Source: a bacterium
GTDB lineage: Bacteria > Krumholzibacteriota > Krumholzibacteriia > LZORAL124-64-63
Direction: 5' to 3'
Length of the DNA stretch: 36,674 bases
Assembly (NCBI GenBank): GCA_018814885.1
Contig: JAHIYU010000097.1
Location: 1 to 36,674 of the forward strand
Shown: positions 1 through 8,822 of the stretch, piece after piece
Layout: the number at the start of each line of letters is the position of its first letter
Position numbering within the stretch: position 1 is the stretch's first letter
Program-made: the position numbers and the translations under genes
The notes under the pieces: model-generated
The model's input: the letters and a program-made list of their open reading frames with translations, nothing else
What the model was told of the DNA's origin: nothing
Database searches by the model: none

Positions 1-78
1 CATCGCTACTACGACCGGGCGACCGAAACGCCGGCCTTGGGGGTGAACAGGCGGCACGAGTTGAAGTACGCGTACTGA
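1..78 (+). CDS. C-terminal end of an unidentified protein (5' partial)
   Basis: The frame is open from base 1 and ends at the TGA at 76-78, giving 25 residues that finish in LKYAY. An alternating polar/aromatic tail ending in an aromatic residue would fit the last strand of an outer-membrane beta-barrel, but 25 residues are too few to name a family. The next 372 bases are non-coding, so this is the last gene of its transcription unit. The fragment could be chance, but its codons match the GC-rich use of its neighbours. Confidence 0.45.
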   Translation, partial: HRYYDRATETPALGVNRRHELKYAY

Positions 79-87
79 TGAGTGAAC

Positions 88-118
88 TTGGCCGATCCAT
101 TTCGATCTCATCTATAGC
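88..118 (+). promoter_or_regulatory. Possible sigma-70 promoter ahead of the structured RNA
   Basis: TTGGCC at 88-93 and TATAGC at 113-118 are 19 bases apart (18 if the -10 is read as CTATAG at 112-117). Transcription would start near 124-126, just before the paired elements at 134-215. The spacing is slightly long and the -35 is weak, so this is only a candidate. Confidence 0.25.
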
Positions 119-133
119 GGGGACAATCACAGT

Positions 134-215
134 GGCACAACAAAAAGGACTCGGGGCGACCCCCGCCGGTAGCCCCGAGTCACGGAACCCAAGCTGCGAG
201 CAAAAGCTCTGTGCC
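134..215 (+). ncRNA. Candidate structured RNA with a three-way junction
   Basis: Three helices can form at once. P1 is GGCACA (134-139) with TGTGCC (210-215). P2 is a perfect 10-bp helix, GACTCGGGGC (148-157) with GCCCCGAGTC (172-181), closing a 14-base loop. P3 is GAGC (198-201) with GCTC (206-209), closing an AAAA tetraloop. I compared it by eye with TPP, SAM, SAH, FMN, cobalamin, c-di-GMP, guanidine, fluoride and SRP RNA and recognise none. It may be a small RNA, the 3' end of the upstream transcript, or a leader. The A-run before P2 (142-146) would give a U-tract on the minus strand, so a minus-strand terminator is an alternative reading. Confidence 0.3.
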
Positions 216-384
216 CGGTCCCTGCATCGTCCTTCCGGATCCCGGCTCGCTGCCATCGCCCGGAGAGGAAACTAGACAATGCAACGATACCGCCCGGATA
301 TCACAACTCTATCACGCTGAAATCATATCTTCGGGACGAATGCGCGGTCGTTCCGGAATCCGGAGTATGAAAGCGGACAATAAG

Positions 385-413
385 TTGGGCCTGTGATAGG
401 ATCGTGATAAACA
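385..413 (+). promoter_or_regulatory. Possible sigma-70 promoter for the two-component operon
   Basis: TTGGGC at 385-390 and TAAACA at 408-413 are exactly 17 bases apart. Transcription would start near 420, about 30 bases before the TTG start of the response regulator. Both boxes match the consensus only in part. Confidence 0.3.
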
Positions 414-450
414 CATGCGATACTTACCCTGAAATGCGAGAGGTGATCAG

Positions 451-1170
451 TTGGCGAGCCAGGCGAATCGACGTGTCCTGATCGTGGAGGACGACTGCGA
501 CCTGACCGAGGTCGTGACGCTCCACCTGCAGAACGAGGGCTACGAGGCCGTCGCCACTCACGACGGGCGCGCGGGGCTCGACGCCTTCGCCACCGGCAAG
601 TGGACGGCGATCCTGCTTGACTGGATGCTGCCCGGCCTGTCGGGTCTGGATGTGTTGCGCGAGATACGGGAGCAGGACCGCCAGATCCCGGTGTTGATGC
701 TCACTGCCCGCGGCGAGGAAGCGGACAAGGTGCTCGGGCTCGAACTCGGCTGCGACGACTACATGACCAAGCCGTTCAGCCTGCGGGAGTTGACCGCGCG
801 CCTGAATGCCTTGCAACGGCGTGTCGAACTGGCTCGTTACATAGCACAGGGGTCGAGCGAGGACAAGATCCTCGATTTCGGCTCCCTGGAGATCGATCAT
901 GCCAAGCGCAAGGTCGTCGTCCGCGGCGAGCCGGTGAAGCTGACCCTGAAGGAATACGACCTGCTGTTCACCCTGGCGTCGCATCCCGGGCGCACATACT
1001 CGCGCACCCAGCTCCTGAACAAGGTCTGGGACCAGGACTCGGACGTATACGAGCATACGGTCAACTCGCACGTGAATCGCCTGCGGGGCAAGATCGAGGA
1101 GAATCCAAACCGGCCCCGCTACATCCTTACCGTTTGGGGAATCGGCTACCGGTTCACCGACGATTTCTGA
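451..1170 (+). CDS. OmpR/PhoB-family response regulator
   Basis: A 239-residue DNA-binding response regulator, the likely partner of the kinase encoded next. The receiver domain (about 8-122) has the acidic pair D14/D15, the phospho-acceptor D57 in the LLDWMLPG context, T85 and K107 before P108. The C-terminal winged helix (about 140-236) has the typical LTLKEYDLL, the recognition region VNSHVNRLRGKIE and the ending GIGYRF. Length and domain order are standard for the family. The start is TTG at 451, supported by GAGAGGTGA at 438-446; no ATG gives a complete receiver domain. The kinase gene begins 16 bases after the stop, so the two are surely co-transcribed. Target genes cannot be read from the sequence. 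Confidence 0.95.
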   Translation: MASQANRRVLIVEDDCDLTEVVTLHLQNEGYEAVATHDGRAGLDAFATGKWTAILLDWMLPGLSGLDVLREIREQDRQIPVLMLTARGEEADKVLGLELGCDDYMTKPFSLRELTARLNALQRRVELARYIAQGSSEDKILDFGSLEIDHAKRKVVVRGEPVKLTLKEYDLLFTLASHPGRTYSRTQLLNKVWDQDSDVYEHTVNSHVNRLRGKIEENPNRPRYILTVWGIGYRFTDDF

Positions 1171-1186
1171 CCGGCTGAGAGGAACG

Positions 1187-2680
1187 ATGATCCGCGGGAG
1201 CTTCTTCAAGACCCTGCATCTCCGCATGTCGGTGCTTTTCCTGGCGCTGCTCGCGGTGGTGTTCGTGGGTTATTACCAGTGGGTCAACCGGACCATCTAC
1301 GAGGTGGAATGGGCCCCGGGCGAGGAGCAATGGCACAACGAGCTGCAGGAAGCGGAGTCGGACAGCCTGGCAGCTCTGCTGACCGCGACGCTCGACGACT
1401 CGACGGCGCGCCACCTGGTCCTCGCCGACTACGGGCGCCATATCGCCGCCTTCGACGCCGAGCTGGCCCTGGTCGACGGCAGCGGCTGGATCCTGGCCAC
1501 GACCCGGCCGGACAGCCTGTCGCGCATCCTGCGTTTCGTCAGCCCGGTCCTGCTGGATTCCATGTCGCTGGACGACTGGGACTACAGCTCCTACCCCGAT
1601 TCCTACGACATGGACGCCTACGTGAACCGCATCACCGGCGTGCTGCCGATCCGCGTGGACGGCGACAGCACCGCTCCGGCCGATGCCTGGCTGCTCTCCA
1701 GCTTCAAGCCCCTGGCAGTCAGCACGACGGACCTGGACTACGAGGACCGCATCCGCCGGATCCGCGGCGCCGGCGCCATGCTGCTCTACGCCTTCCTGAC
1801 GGGGCTGGTCATCATGGCCTGGGTCAGCCGTCGTATCAGGGCGCTTTCGGCGGATATGGCGAAGTATCGCGAGGGGGACTACGAGCATCGCGCCAGCGAG
1901 GGCGACCGGGACGAGATCGCGACACTGGGGCGGGACTTCAACCGACTCGCCGACAGTCTCACCGACGTGATCGGGAAGCTGAAGCAATCCGAGGAGTACC
2001 GCAAGCAGCTCGTGGCCAACATCTCACACGATCTGCGCACGCCCATGGCCAGTCTGCGCGGGCACGTGGAAACGCTGACCCTGCACGACCAGGACTTGTC
2101 GCCGGAGGTTCGCGAGCGCGCCTTGAGCACCATCGCCGCAAACACCGACAACCTCGAAGCGCTCATCGAGCGTCTCTTCGAGTTGACGCAGCTCGAAAGC
2201 GGCCGGATGGAATACCGTCGCGAGGCCTTCTCCCTCGAGGAGCTGTCCCACGAGGTACTCGCCCGCTGCGAGGGGCCGGCCGCCGAGAAGGGCGTCGCGC
2301 TCCATTGCGACGTGGCGGGCGAACTGCCCCTGGTGGACGCGGACCCCCTGCGCATCGGCCAGGTCCTGCAGAACCTGGTGGGGAACGCCGTCAAGTTCAA
2401 CCGGGTCGATGGCGAGGTGCACCTCATCCTGACCGCCAAGGCGGACGGCGTGGCCGTGGAGGTCCGCGACACCGGTATCGGCATCGCCTCGGAGGATCTC
2501 CCCCACGTCTTCGAGCGGTTCTACACGGCCGAGAAGAGCCGGACCGCCAAGGGCGCGGGGCTGGGCCTGGCGATCGCGCACCGCATCGTCACCGGGCACG
2601 GCAGCGAGTTGACGATCGAGAGCGACAAGGACGTCGGCACGGCATTTCGTTTCACCCTGCCGGCGGCGAACCTGGACTGA
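1187..2680 (+). CDS. Membrane sensor histidine kinase (HAMP-HisKA-HATPase)
   Basis: A 497-residue sensor kinase, the likely partner of the preceding regulator. There are two membrane segments (about 12-31 and 195-213) with an acidic extracytoplasmic sensor region between them (32-194). A HAMP linker (about 213-265) follows, then the dimerisation/phospho-acceptor domain with H281 in NISHDLRTP. The ATPase domain has the N-box around N400, DTGIGI at 428-433 and GAGLGL at 456-461, so all catalytic motifs are present. The sensor region is unusually rich in Asp/Glu and Tyr, which could suit a cation or cationic ligand, but that is a guess. GAGAGGAAC lies just before the ATG. The gene converges on the symporter with only 10 bases between stops and no clear terminator. 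Confidence 0.95.
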   Translation: MIRGSFFKTLHLRMSVLFLALLAVVFVGYYQWVNRTIYEVEWAPGEEQWHNELQEAESDSLAALLTATLDDSTARHLVLADYGRHIAAFDAELALVDGSGWILATTRPDSLSRILRFVSPVLLDSMSLDDWDYSSYPDSYDMDAYVNRITGVLPIRVDGDSTAPADAWLLSSFKPLAVSTTDLDYEDRIRRIRGAGAMLLYAFLTGLVIMAWVSRRIRALSADMAKYREGDYEHRASEGDRDEIATLGRDFNRLADSLTDVIGKLKQSEEYRKQLVANISHDLRTPMASLRGHVETLTLHDQDLSPEVRERALSTIAANTDNLEALIERLFELTQLESGRMEYRREAFSLEELSHEVLARCEGPAAEKGVALHCDVAGELPLVDADPLRIGQVLQNLVGNAVKFNRVDGEVHLILTAKADGVAVEVRDTGIGIASEDLPHVFERFYTAEKSRTAKGAGLGLAIAHRIVTGHGSELTIESDKDVGTAFRFTLPAANLD

Positions 2681-2690
2681 CCCCCCGCAT

Positions 2691-4463
2691 TCAGCCCCGC
2701 ACGAGCTCCCGCGCCACTACGGCACCGCCCGCCACGGCCATCCCCAGCAATACCAAGGCCGCCGTCCAGTCGCCCAGCAGCGCCTTGCCGAGACCGAAGG
2801 TCAGGCCGTAGGTCATGGCCACCCCCGCAGCCCAGGGCCGCAAGGTCCCCCAGGCGAGGCCGGTCCCGGTCGCGGCCGGCCGGCCGGCCGCGACCGGGCC
2901 CCAGATGCCGCCGGGTCCCACGCGGGCGTGGAACGCCCGCAGTCTATCCATCGCCACCGGGCGGGTCAGCAGGGTCACCGTCAGCCAGCAGATCACCGAT
3001 ACCGGGGCCAGCACCAGCGCCTTGTGATGGGTCTCCAGCGCCATGCCGCCGATACGCGCCGGCGTGGCGAAGAGCGCGTAGGCGGATCCGTTCTGGAGCC
3101 AGGCGACGAGCTCGAAACCGACGGCGACCACCACCGAGGAGGCCAGCGCCGCGATCTCGCTCCAGGCGTTGATCCGCCACCAGAACCAGCGCAGGATCAG
3201 GACGGGGCCGATGCCCGCGCCCATGGCCCAGACGAACAGCCAGGCCTTGCCGATCGAGGTCAGGGCGAGGGCGACCATCACCGCCAGGCTCATCAGCACC
3301 GCTACGCAGATCTTGGCCACCAGGACGGCCTCCCGCTCGCCCGCGTCACGGCGCAGGAAACGCCGGTAGATATCGTTGACGAGGTAACTGGCGCCCCAGT
3401 TCAGATGCGTGTCGATGGTCGACATGAAGGCGGCGAAGAACGACACCAGCAGCACGCCCAGCAGCCCGGGTCCCAGCACCTTCAACATCACGAGCGGATA
3501 GGCGGCTTCCTCGCTGACGCCCTCGGGCACGGCGGGGATTAGGACCAGGGAGCAGAGCGCCACGATGATCCACGGCCAGTAGCGCAGGGCGTTGTTGGCG
3601 ATCACGAACCAGAGGGTGGCGCCGCGGGCGTGGCGTTCGTCGCGGGCGGCGGCCATGCGCTGGATCAGGTAACCGCCCCCGTCGGCGTTGTGGCTGGCCC
3701 ACCACATGACGGTCACGAAGACGGTGAACTTGAAGAGGTCCGTGTCGAGCCCCATCCCGCCGCCGGGCACGAAAGCCAGGGTGCCATCGTTGAACAGCGG
3801 CGCCGTGACCAGCTTCTCCCGCAATCCGGACAGCCCCCCGACACGGTCCAGGGCTGCCACGGCCAGGGCGATCGAACCGGCCATGGCCAGGGCGAACTGG
3901 ATCACGTCCGTCACCACGACGCCCCAGAACCCGGCCATCAGGGCGTAGCTCAGGGCCAGCGCCGCACCGACGGGAATGGCGATCTCGCGGGGGATGCCCA
4001 GCACCATCTCCGCCACGGTGCCCAGTCCCAGCAGGACCCAGCCCATGACGATCAGGTTGTAGAGGATCGCGAAATAACCCGCCTTGAAACCGCGCAGTAA
4101 GGCCGCCGGCTTGCCGGAGTACCGCATCTCGATCAGCTCGTTGTCGGTGACCACGCCGGCCCGGCGCCAGAAGCGCGAGAAGAGGAAGACCGCCAGCATC
4201 TGGCTCATCACGTAATGCCAGCCGAACCAGTTGAACCAGATGCCGTCTTGGCGGACGAAGCCGGTCACCGCCAGGGGCGTGTCGGCCGCGAAGGTGGTGG
4301 CCACCATGCTCGTGCCCAGCACCCACCACGGCAACGAGCGCCCCGCCAGGAAGTACTGACCCATCGACGACGAGGCACGCCGCCTGAAGGCGAGGCCCAG
4401 ACCGATGGTCAGCACCAGGTAACCGAGGATCACGATCCAGTCGGCGGTATGTAGCTGCGACAC
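2691..4463 (-). CDS. Sodium:solute symporter (SSS/SLC5 family)
   Basis: A 590-residue inner-membrane carrier that would couple uptake of an organic solute to the sodium gradient. It is strongly hydrophobic throughout, consistent with about 13 membrane helices. Family hallmarks are visible: the N-terminal helix followed by GQYFLAGRSLPWW, GFWGVVVTDVIQF near the middle, and AAFMSTIDTHLNWGASYLVND followed by IYRRF later on. The substrate cannot be told; SSS members carry sugars, amino acids, organic acids or ions. The start is GTG at 4463-4461 with a G-run (GGGGGGAT) just upstream. The gene is divergent from the arylsulfotransferase-like gene. A perfect 34-bp palindrome lies inside the coding region near the 3' end (2865-2898). 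Confidence 0.92.
   Translation of the reverse strand: MSQLHTADWIVILGYLVLTIGLGLAFRRRASSSMGQYFLAGRSLPWWVLGTSMVATTFAADTPLAVTGFVRQDGIWFNWFGWHYVMSQMLAVFLFSRFWRRAGVVTDNELIEMRYSGKPAALLRGFKAGYFAILYNLIVMGWVLLGLGTVAEMVLGIPREIAIPVGAALALSYALMAGFWGVVVTDVIQFALAMAGSIALAVAALDRVGGLSGLREKLVTAPLFNDGTLAFVPGGGMGLDTDLFKFTVFVTVMWWASHNADGGGYLIQRMAAARDERHARGATLWFVIANNALRYWPWIIVALCSLVLIPAVPEGVSEEAAYPLVMLKVLGPGLLGVLLVSFFAAFMSTIDTHLNWGASYLVNDIYRRFLRRDAGEREAVLVAKICVAVLMSLAVMVALALTSIGKAWLFVWAMGAGIGPVLILRWFWWRINAWSEIAALASSVVVAVGFELVAWLQNGSAYALFATPARIGGMALETHHKALVLAPVSVICWLTVTLLTRPVAMDRLRAFHARVGPGGIWGPVAAGRPAATGTGLAWGTLRPWAAGVAMTYGLTFGLGKALLGDWTAALVLLGMAVAGGAVVARELVRG
2865..2898. repeat. Perfect 34-bp palindrome inside the symporter gene
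   Basis: Bases 2865-2881 are the exact reverse complement of 2882-2898. The core is repeated GGCC/CCGG flanked by CGCG and CCCGGTCG. It encodes GPVAAGRPAATG, between two hydrophobic segments of the carrier. As DNA it could form a cruciform; as RNA it would be a very stable hairpin in the last part of the transcript. Confidence 0.9.
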
Positions 4464-4641
4464 GCGATCCCCCCGGTGCGATCTGCTGCGGCTGCGGCGA
4501 GCGGAGACAGTATCGGCGGAAAGGCGACGCCGCGGCGAGGGAAAAGTATGCCCCCCGCCCCCGGCGAGGTTCCCTTGTGCGCGCCGCGCATGGTAGACTG
4601 GGAGCCCGCGTCGCCCGTCGTCATGAATGAGAGAGGTTCCC

Positions 4642-5997
4642 GTGTCCGCCGGCAGCCGCCATCAGCGGGGACATGCCCGCCGTCGCCCATGGCGCGTCCC
4701 GCTCATCATCGCCCTGGGCGGACTGTTCGCGTTGGCGGGTCTCCGCCTGCTCCTGTCCAGCGACGGTATCCGCGGCATGGTGCGCTCGCTCGTGACCCGC
4801 GCGGAACCGGACTCCCCGGACGGGCAATGGAATCCCGTGCGGCCGGTCGTCGCCGACGACCGGCTCAGTCCCGAGCAGCGGGAAAAGATCAAGCGGCTGC
4901 TCAGCCTGGGCTACGCCGGCGGCACCAGGCCCGCCTCCGTCGCGTCCGGCGTCACCGTCATCGATGAGACTCTGGCCAGCCGGGGACTGCGCTTCTTCAT
5001 CTCGGGCCACGCGCCCGAGGCGATGTTGATGACCCGCGACGGGGAGATCGTCCACGCCTGGCGCTACGCCTACGAAGACCTCCATGCCTCCCGACCCGCC
5101 GTCTTCCCGCCCCCCGTCTCGGCGACCGGTTGCTGGCGCCGGGCGCGGCTGTTGCCCGACGGCGACCTGCTGGCCATCTACGAGGGCCATGCGCTGATCA
5201 AGCTCGACAGGCGTTCCCGGCTGATCTGGAGCTATGCCGGCAAGTGCCACCACGACCTGGACCTGGACGCCGGCGGCAACATCTACGTGCTGACGCGCGA
5301 AGCCGACGTCGTGCCTCGTCTGCATCCCGACGATCCCGTCCTGCTCGATTACGTGACCTTGCTGGACCACGACGGCGTCTTCCAGCGCAAGATCCCCCTG
5401 CTCGAAGCCTTCGAGAACTCTCCCTACGCCGGGCTGCTGCCGAAACCCGGGGTATCCGGCGACATCTTCCACACCAACACCCTCGAACTGCTCGACGGGC
5501 GTCTGGTCGATCGCTCACCGGCGTTCAGAGCCGGCAACATGCTGATATCGGTGCGGGAGCTGGATGCGATCGCCGTGCTGGACCCCCGCACCGAGACCAT
5601 CGTCTGGGCCGCGAAGGGCTCCTGGTCCCGCCAGCACGAACCCACGGTCCTGGCCAGTGGCAACATCCTGCTTTTCGACAACGTGGGCCACCGGGGCCAC
5701 TCGTGCGTCCTGGAAATCGATCCCGTCTCGCTCGAGTCGATCTGGGAATACGCCGACGGACCCCAGACGCCGCTTTTCTCCGAAACGTGCGGCGCCGGCC
5801 GACGCCTGGCCAACGGCAACACCCTGATCGTCGAATCGGACAACGGGCGGGCCCTGGAAGTGACGCCGGACACGCGGATCGTCTGGGAGTACTACAACCC
5901 CCACCGGGCCGGCGAGGAACGGGAGCTGATCGCGGCGATCCCGGACATGGAGATCCTGCCGGACGAGGCCTATCCGGTCTGGCTGTCCGACCGTTGA
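4642..5997 (+). CDS. Arylsulfotransferase-like (ASST family) beta-propeller protein
   Basis: A 451-residue protein with one N-terminal membrane segment (about 18-38, after RHQRGHARRRP) and a soluble domain from about 110. The repeated pattern of a hydrophobic strand ending in Asp-Gly or Gly-Asn-x-(L/I) marks a beta-propeller: PDGDLLAIY, GGNIYVLTR, ASGNILLFDN, ANGNTLIVES. Candidate active-site histidines match the ASST family: H203/H204 in CHHDLDLD, H277 in IFHTNTLELLD, H332 in SRQHEPTVL, and H350/H353 in GHRGHSC. ASST enzymes move sulfate between phenolic compounds; many relatives are uncharacterised, so the reaction is not certain. I chose GTG at 4642 over the in-frame ATG at 4627 because GAGAGAGG at 4629-4636 sits 5 bases before it. 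Confidence 0.8.
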   Translation: MSAGSRHQRGHARRRPWRVPLIIALGGLFALAGLRLLLSSDGIRGMVRSLVTRAEPDSPDGQWNPVRPVVADDRLSPEQREKIKRLLSLGYAGGTRPASVASGVTVIDETLASRGLRFFISGHAPEAMLMTRDGEIVHAWRYAYEDLHASRPAVFPPPVSATGCWRRARLLPDGDLLAIYEGHALIKLDRRSRLIWSYAGKCHHDLDLDAGGNIYVLTREADVVPRLHPDDPVLLDYVTLLDHDGVFQRKIPLLEAFENSPYAGLLPKPGVSGDIFHTNTLELLDGRLVDRSPAFRAGNMLISVRELDAIAVLDPRTETIVWAAKGSWSRQHEPTVLASGNILLFDNVGHRGHSCVLEIDPVSLESIWEYADGPQTPLFSETCGAGRRLANGNTLIVESDNGRALEVTPDTRIVWEYYNPHRAGEERELIAAIPDMEILPDEAYPVWLSDR

Positions 5998-6085
5998 AGC
6001 CGGGCGCGTCCCGCCCATGTGAGAATATCCTATTGAACAAACCGTATCGTCAGACAAGGCGTTCGGAATCAAGTGGAGACGAAAG

Positions 6086-6115
6086 TTGAGCGATACTCCA
6101 GAGATGTGATATAAT
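6086..6115 (+). promoter_or_regulatory. Sigma-70 promoter for the lamin-tail-domain protein gene
   Basis: TTGAGC at 6086-6091 and a perfect TATAAT at 6110-6115 are 18 bases apart, in an A+T-rich patch within the 239-base gap 5998-6236. The start of transcription would be near 6122, giving a leader of about 115 bases. I see no other clear element in that leader. Confidence 0.6.
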
Positions 6116-6236
6116 ATGTTCTGCAGTGAATTATTGTGCGCTGGGCGCCCCGATCCCGCGTGCCTCATCCCCACTGCTGGATTCGAACGAGCGCGTTCCC
6201 GGTCGCACGGCCCGCTTTTGCGCTGGAGGTAGCATT

Positions 6237-6899
6237 ATGACCAAGTTAACGCTGATCCTGACCCTGATCCTGGCGGCAGGCCTGGCCTCGGCCCAGTCCG
6301 ATGTGCTGATCAACGAGGTGGACGCCGACACCGATGGCACGGACATCCTCGAATTCGTCGAGTTGTACGGCGATGCCGGCGCACCTCTCGACGGTCTCGT
6401 GCTGGTGTTCTACAACGGCAACGGCGACGTTTCCTACGACGCCTTCGACCTGGACGGCTTCGCCCTTGACGGCAGCGGCTTCTTCCTGCTGGGCAACGCC
6501 GGCGTGGTGCCCACGCCCTCGATCATCTTCGCATCGAACGGCCTGCAGAACGGGGCCGATGCGGTGGCCCTCCACGTCGGCGACGGCGCCGACTTCCCGA
6601 CCGGTACGGCCGTGACCACCACCAACCTGATCGACGCCGTGGTCTACGACACCAACGATGCGGACGACGCCGGCCTGTTGGCCCTGCTGCTGCCAGGCGA
6701 GCCGCAGCTGAACGAGGGCGGCGGCGGCAACAGCGCGGCCCACTCCAACATGCGCTGCCCCGACGGCGGCGGCGGCGCGCGCGTCACGACGAGCTTCTAC
6801 CAGTTCCTGCCCACGCCGGGGGTCAGCAACAACCTGGCCTGCGAACCGGTCGCCGACGAGCGGATGAGCTGGGGCGGTCTGAAGTCACAGTACAGGTAG
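6237..6899 (+). CDS. Secreted lamin-tail-domain (LTD) protein
   Basis: A 220-residue exported protein. The signal peptide MTKLTLILTLILAAGLASAQ is followed by a domain (about 22-150) with the bacterial lamin-tail pattern: VLINEVDAD, ILEFVELYG, PLDGLVLVFYNGNG, GFFLLGN and an ending TPGVSNN. LTDs in bacteria are beta-sandwiches in secreted or surface proteins, often beside nucleases or adhesins; here it stands alone, so no enzyme role is implied. The C-terminus SWGGLKSQYR after a proline/valine-rich spacer looks like a short tail signal. The ATG at 6237 has GGAGGT at 6225-6230. A longer in-frame start at 6126 is rejected because it would hide the signal peptide. The gene stands alone, with its own promoter and terminator. 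Confidence 0.8.
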   Translation: MTKLTLILTLILAAGLASAQSDVLINEVDADTDGTDILEFVELYGDAGAPLDGLVLVFYNGNGDVSYDAFDLDGFALDGSGFFLLGNAGVVPTPSIIFASNGLQNGADAVALHVGDGADFPTGTAVTTTNLIDAVVYDTNDADDAGLLALLLPGEPQLNEGGGGNSAAHSNMRCPDGGGGARVTTSFYQFLPTPGVSNNLACEPVADERMSWGGLKSQYR

Positions 6900-6921
6900 G
6901 TTCTTCGCCCCCGCATGACGC

Positions 6922-6950
6922 AAGGCCCCTCCACGGTGGAGGGGCCTTTT
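6922..6950. terminator. Two-way intrinsic terminator
   Basis: AAGGCCCCTCCAC and its complement GTGGAGGGGCCTT almost touch, giving an 11-bp G+C-rich stem flanked by AA on the left and TTTT on the right. It lies between the convergent stops of the LTD protein gene and icd and can serve both strands. Confidence 0.88.
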
Positions 6951-6974
6951 CGTGCGTCGCGGCCGGACCGGCGG

Positions 6975-8315
<1,341 letters not shown>

Positions 8316-8360
8316 CGCGCCATCCTCCATTCGCGTTCTTGCACGGGGCCAAACCGGGTA

Positions 8361-8389
8361 AAGATACGCGATGGGAGGCGCAACTTCAA
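8361..8389 (-). promoter_or_regulatory. Sigma-70 promoter for icd
   Basis: On the minus strand TTGAAG (8389-8384) and TATCTT (8366-8361) are 17 bases apart. Transcription would start about 40 bases before the icd ATG. This makes icd independent of the STAS gene upstream, which ends 153 bases away. Confidence 0.5.
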
Positions 8390-8438
8390 GCTGCAGCGGG
8401 CAGTGGCAGGCGGCACGCACGCCGACGGCCTCTGCAGG

Positions 8439-8452
8439 CCCGGCCGGCCGGG
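8439..8452. repeat. Palindrome after the STAS gene, possible hairpin
   Basis: CCCGGCCGGCCGGG is a perfect 14-bp palindrome 17 bases past the STAS stop on the minus strand. It could mark the 3' end of the four-gene transcript, but no T-run follows, so a classical intrinsic terminator is not shown. Confidence 0.25.
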
Positions 8453-8468
8453 ACGCCGCGGATGACGG

Positions 8469-8822
8469 TCAGACGGGGGCCAGTTCCAGCGCCGACACGA
8501 CATCCGGCGCGAGGTCGAGGAACTGGTCCAGGTTGAGCAGCTTCAGCACATGCCGCACCGAATGCACGGGCGCCGCGAAGATCACGTTGCCGCCCGTCCC
8601 CTTGAACTCCTCGCTGATGACCAGGAAACTGCCCAGCCCGCTGGAGGAGACGAAGGAGACGTCCGCCAGCGACACGACCAGTCTCTTGTTGCCGGCCGCT
8701 CTCAGGGCGGCGCACTCCTCCCTCAGGACCTGCGCCGCCGCGGCGTCGATCCGGCCGCTGACGTACAGCACGGGGTGGCAATGCTGGTCCGTGACCAGCT
8801 GGGTTTTCATCTGACTAGACAT
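8469..8822 (-). CDS. STAS-domain anti-sigma factor antagonist
   Basis: A 117-residue single STAS domain of the SpoIIAA/RsbV type. These proteins bind an anti-sigma kinase when unphosphorylated and release it when a serine is phosphorylated. The key loop reads FVSSSGLGSF (57-66). S60 aligns with the phosphorylated serine, but the usual preceding Asp of the DSSG motif is Ser (S59). The start at 8822 is chosen because AGGAGA lies 4 bases upstream; an earlier ATG (8834) and a later one (8810) lack this. The start overlaps the stop of the phosphatase/kinase gene by 8 bases, so the two are translated together and are very likely partners. Confidence 0.88.
   Translation of the reverse strand: MSSQMKTQLVTDQHCHPVLYVSGRIDAAAAQVLREECAALRAAGNKRLVVSLADVSFVSSSGLGSFLVISEEFKGTGGNVIFAAPVHSVRHVLKLLNLDQFLDLAPDVVSALELAPV

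Larger units (their letters stand above)
79..450. other. Non-coding gap with a possible structured RNA
   Basis: No convincing gene lies between the 5' partial gene and the response regulator. Two short reading frames here (about 60-65 codons, 78-396) have low-complexity, arginine/serine-rich products and no good ribosome site, and one overlaps the hairpin at 148-181. The gap holds a possible promoter (88-118), a possible three-way-junction RNA (134-215) and a possible promoter for the two-component operon (385-413). The stretch 290-420 is richer in A+T than the rest of the window, as expected of a promoter region. Confidence 0.6.

Noticed and set aside
6180..6200. GTTCGAATCC on the minus strand, identical to a tRNA T-arm consensus
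   Set aside because: The flanking stem has a mismatch, and no acceptor stem, D-arm or anticodon arm can be placed around it.
6126..6236. In-frame ATG at 6126 that would lengthen the LTD protein by 37 residues
   Set aside because: It would put the signal peptide inside the protein. The ATG at 6237 has a better ribosome site, GGAGGT.
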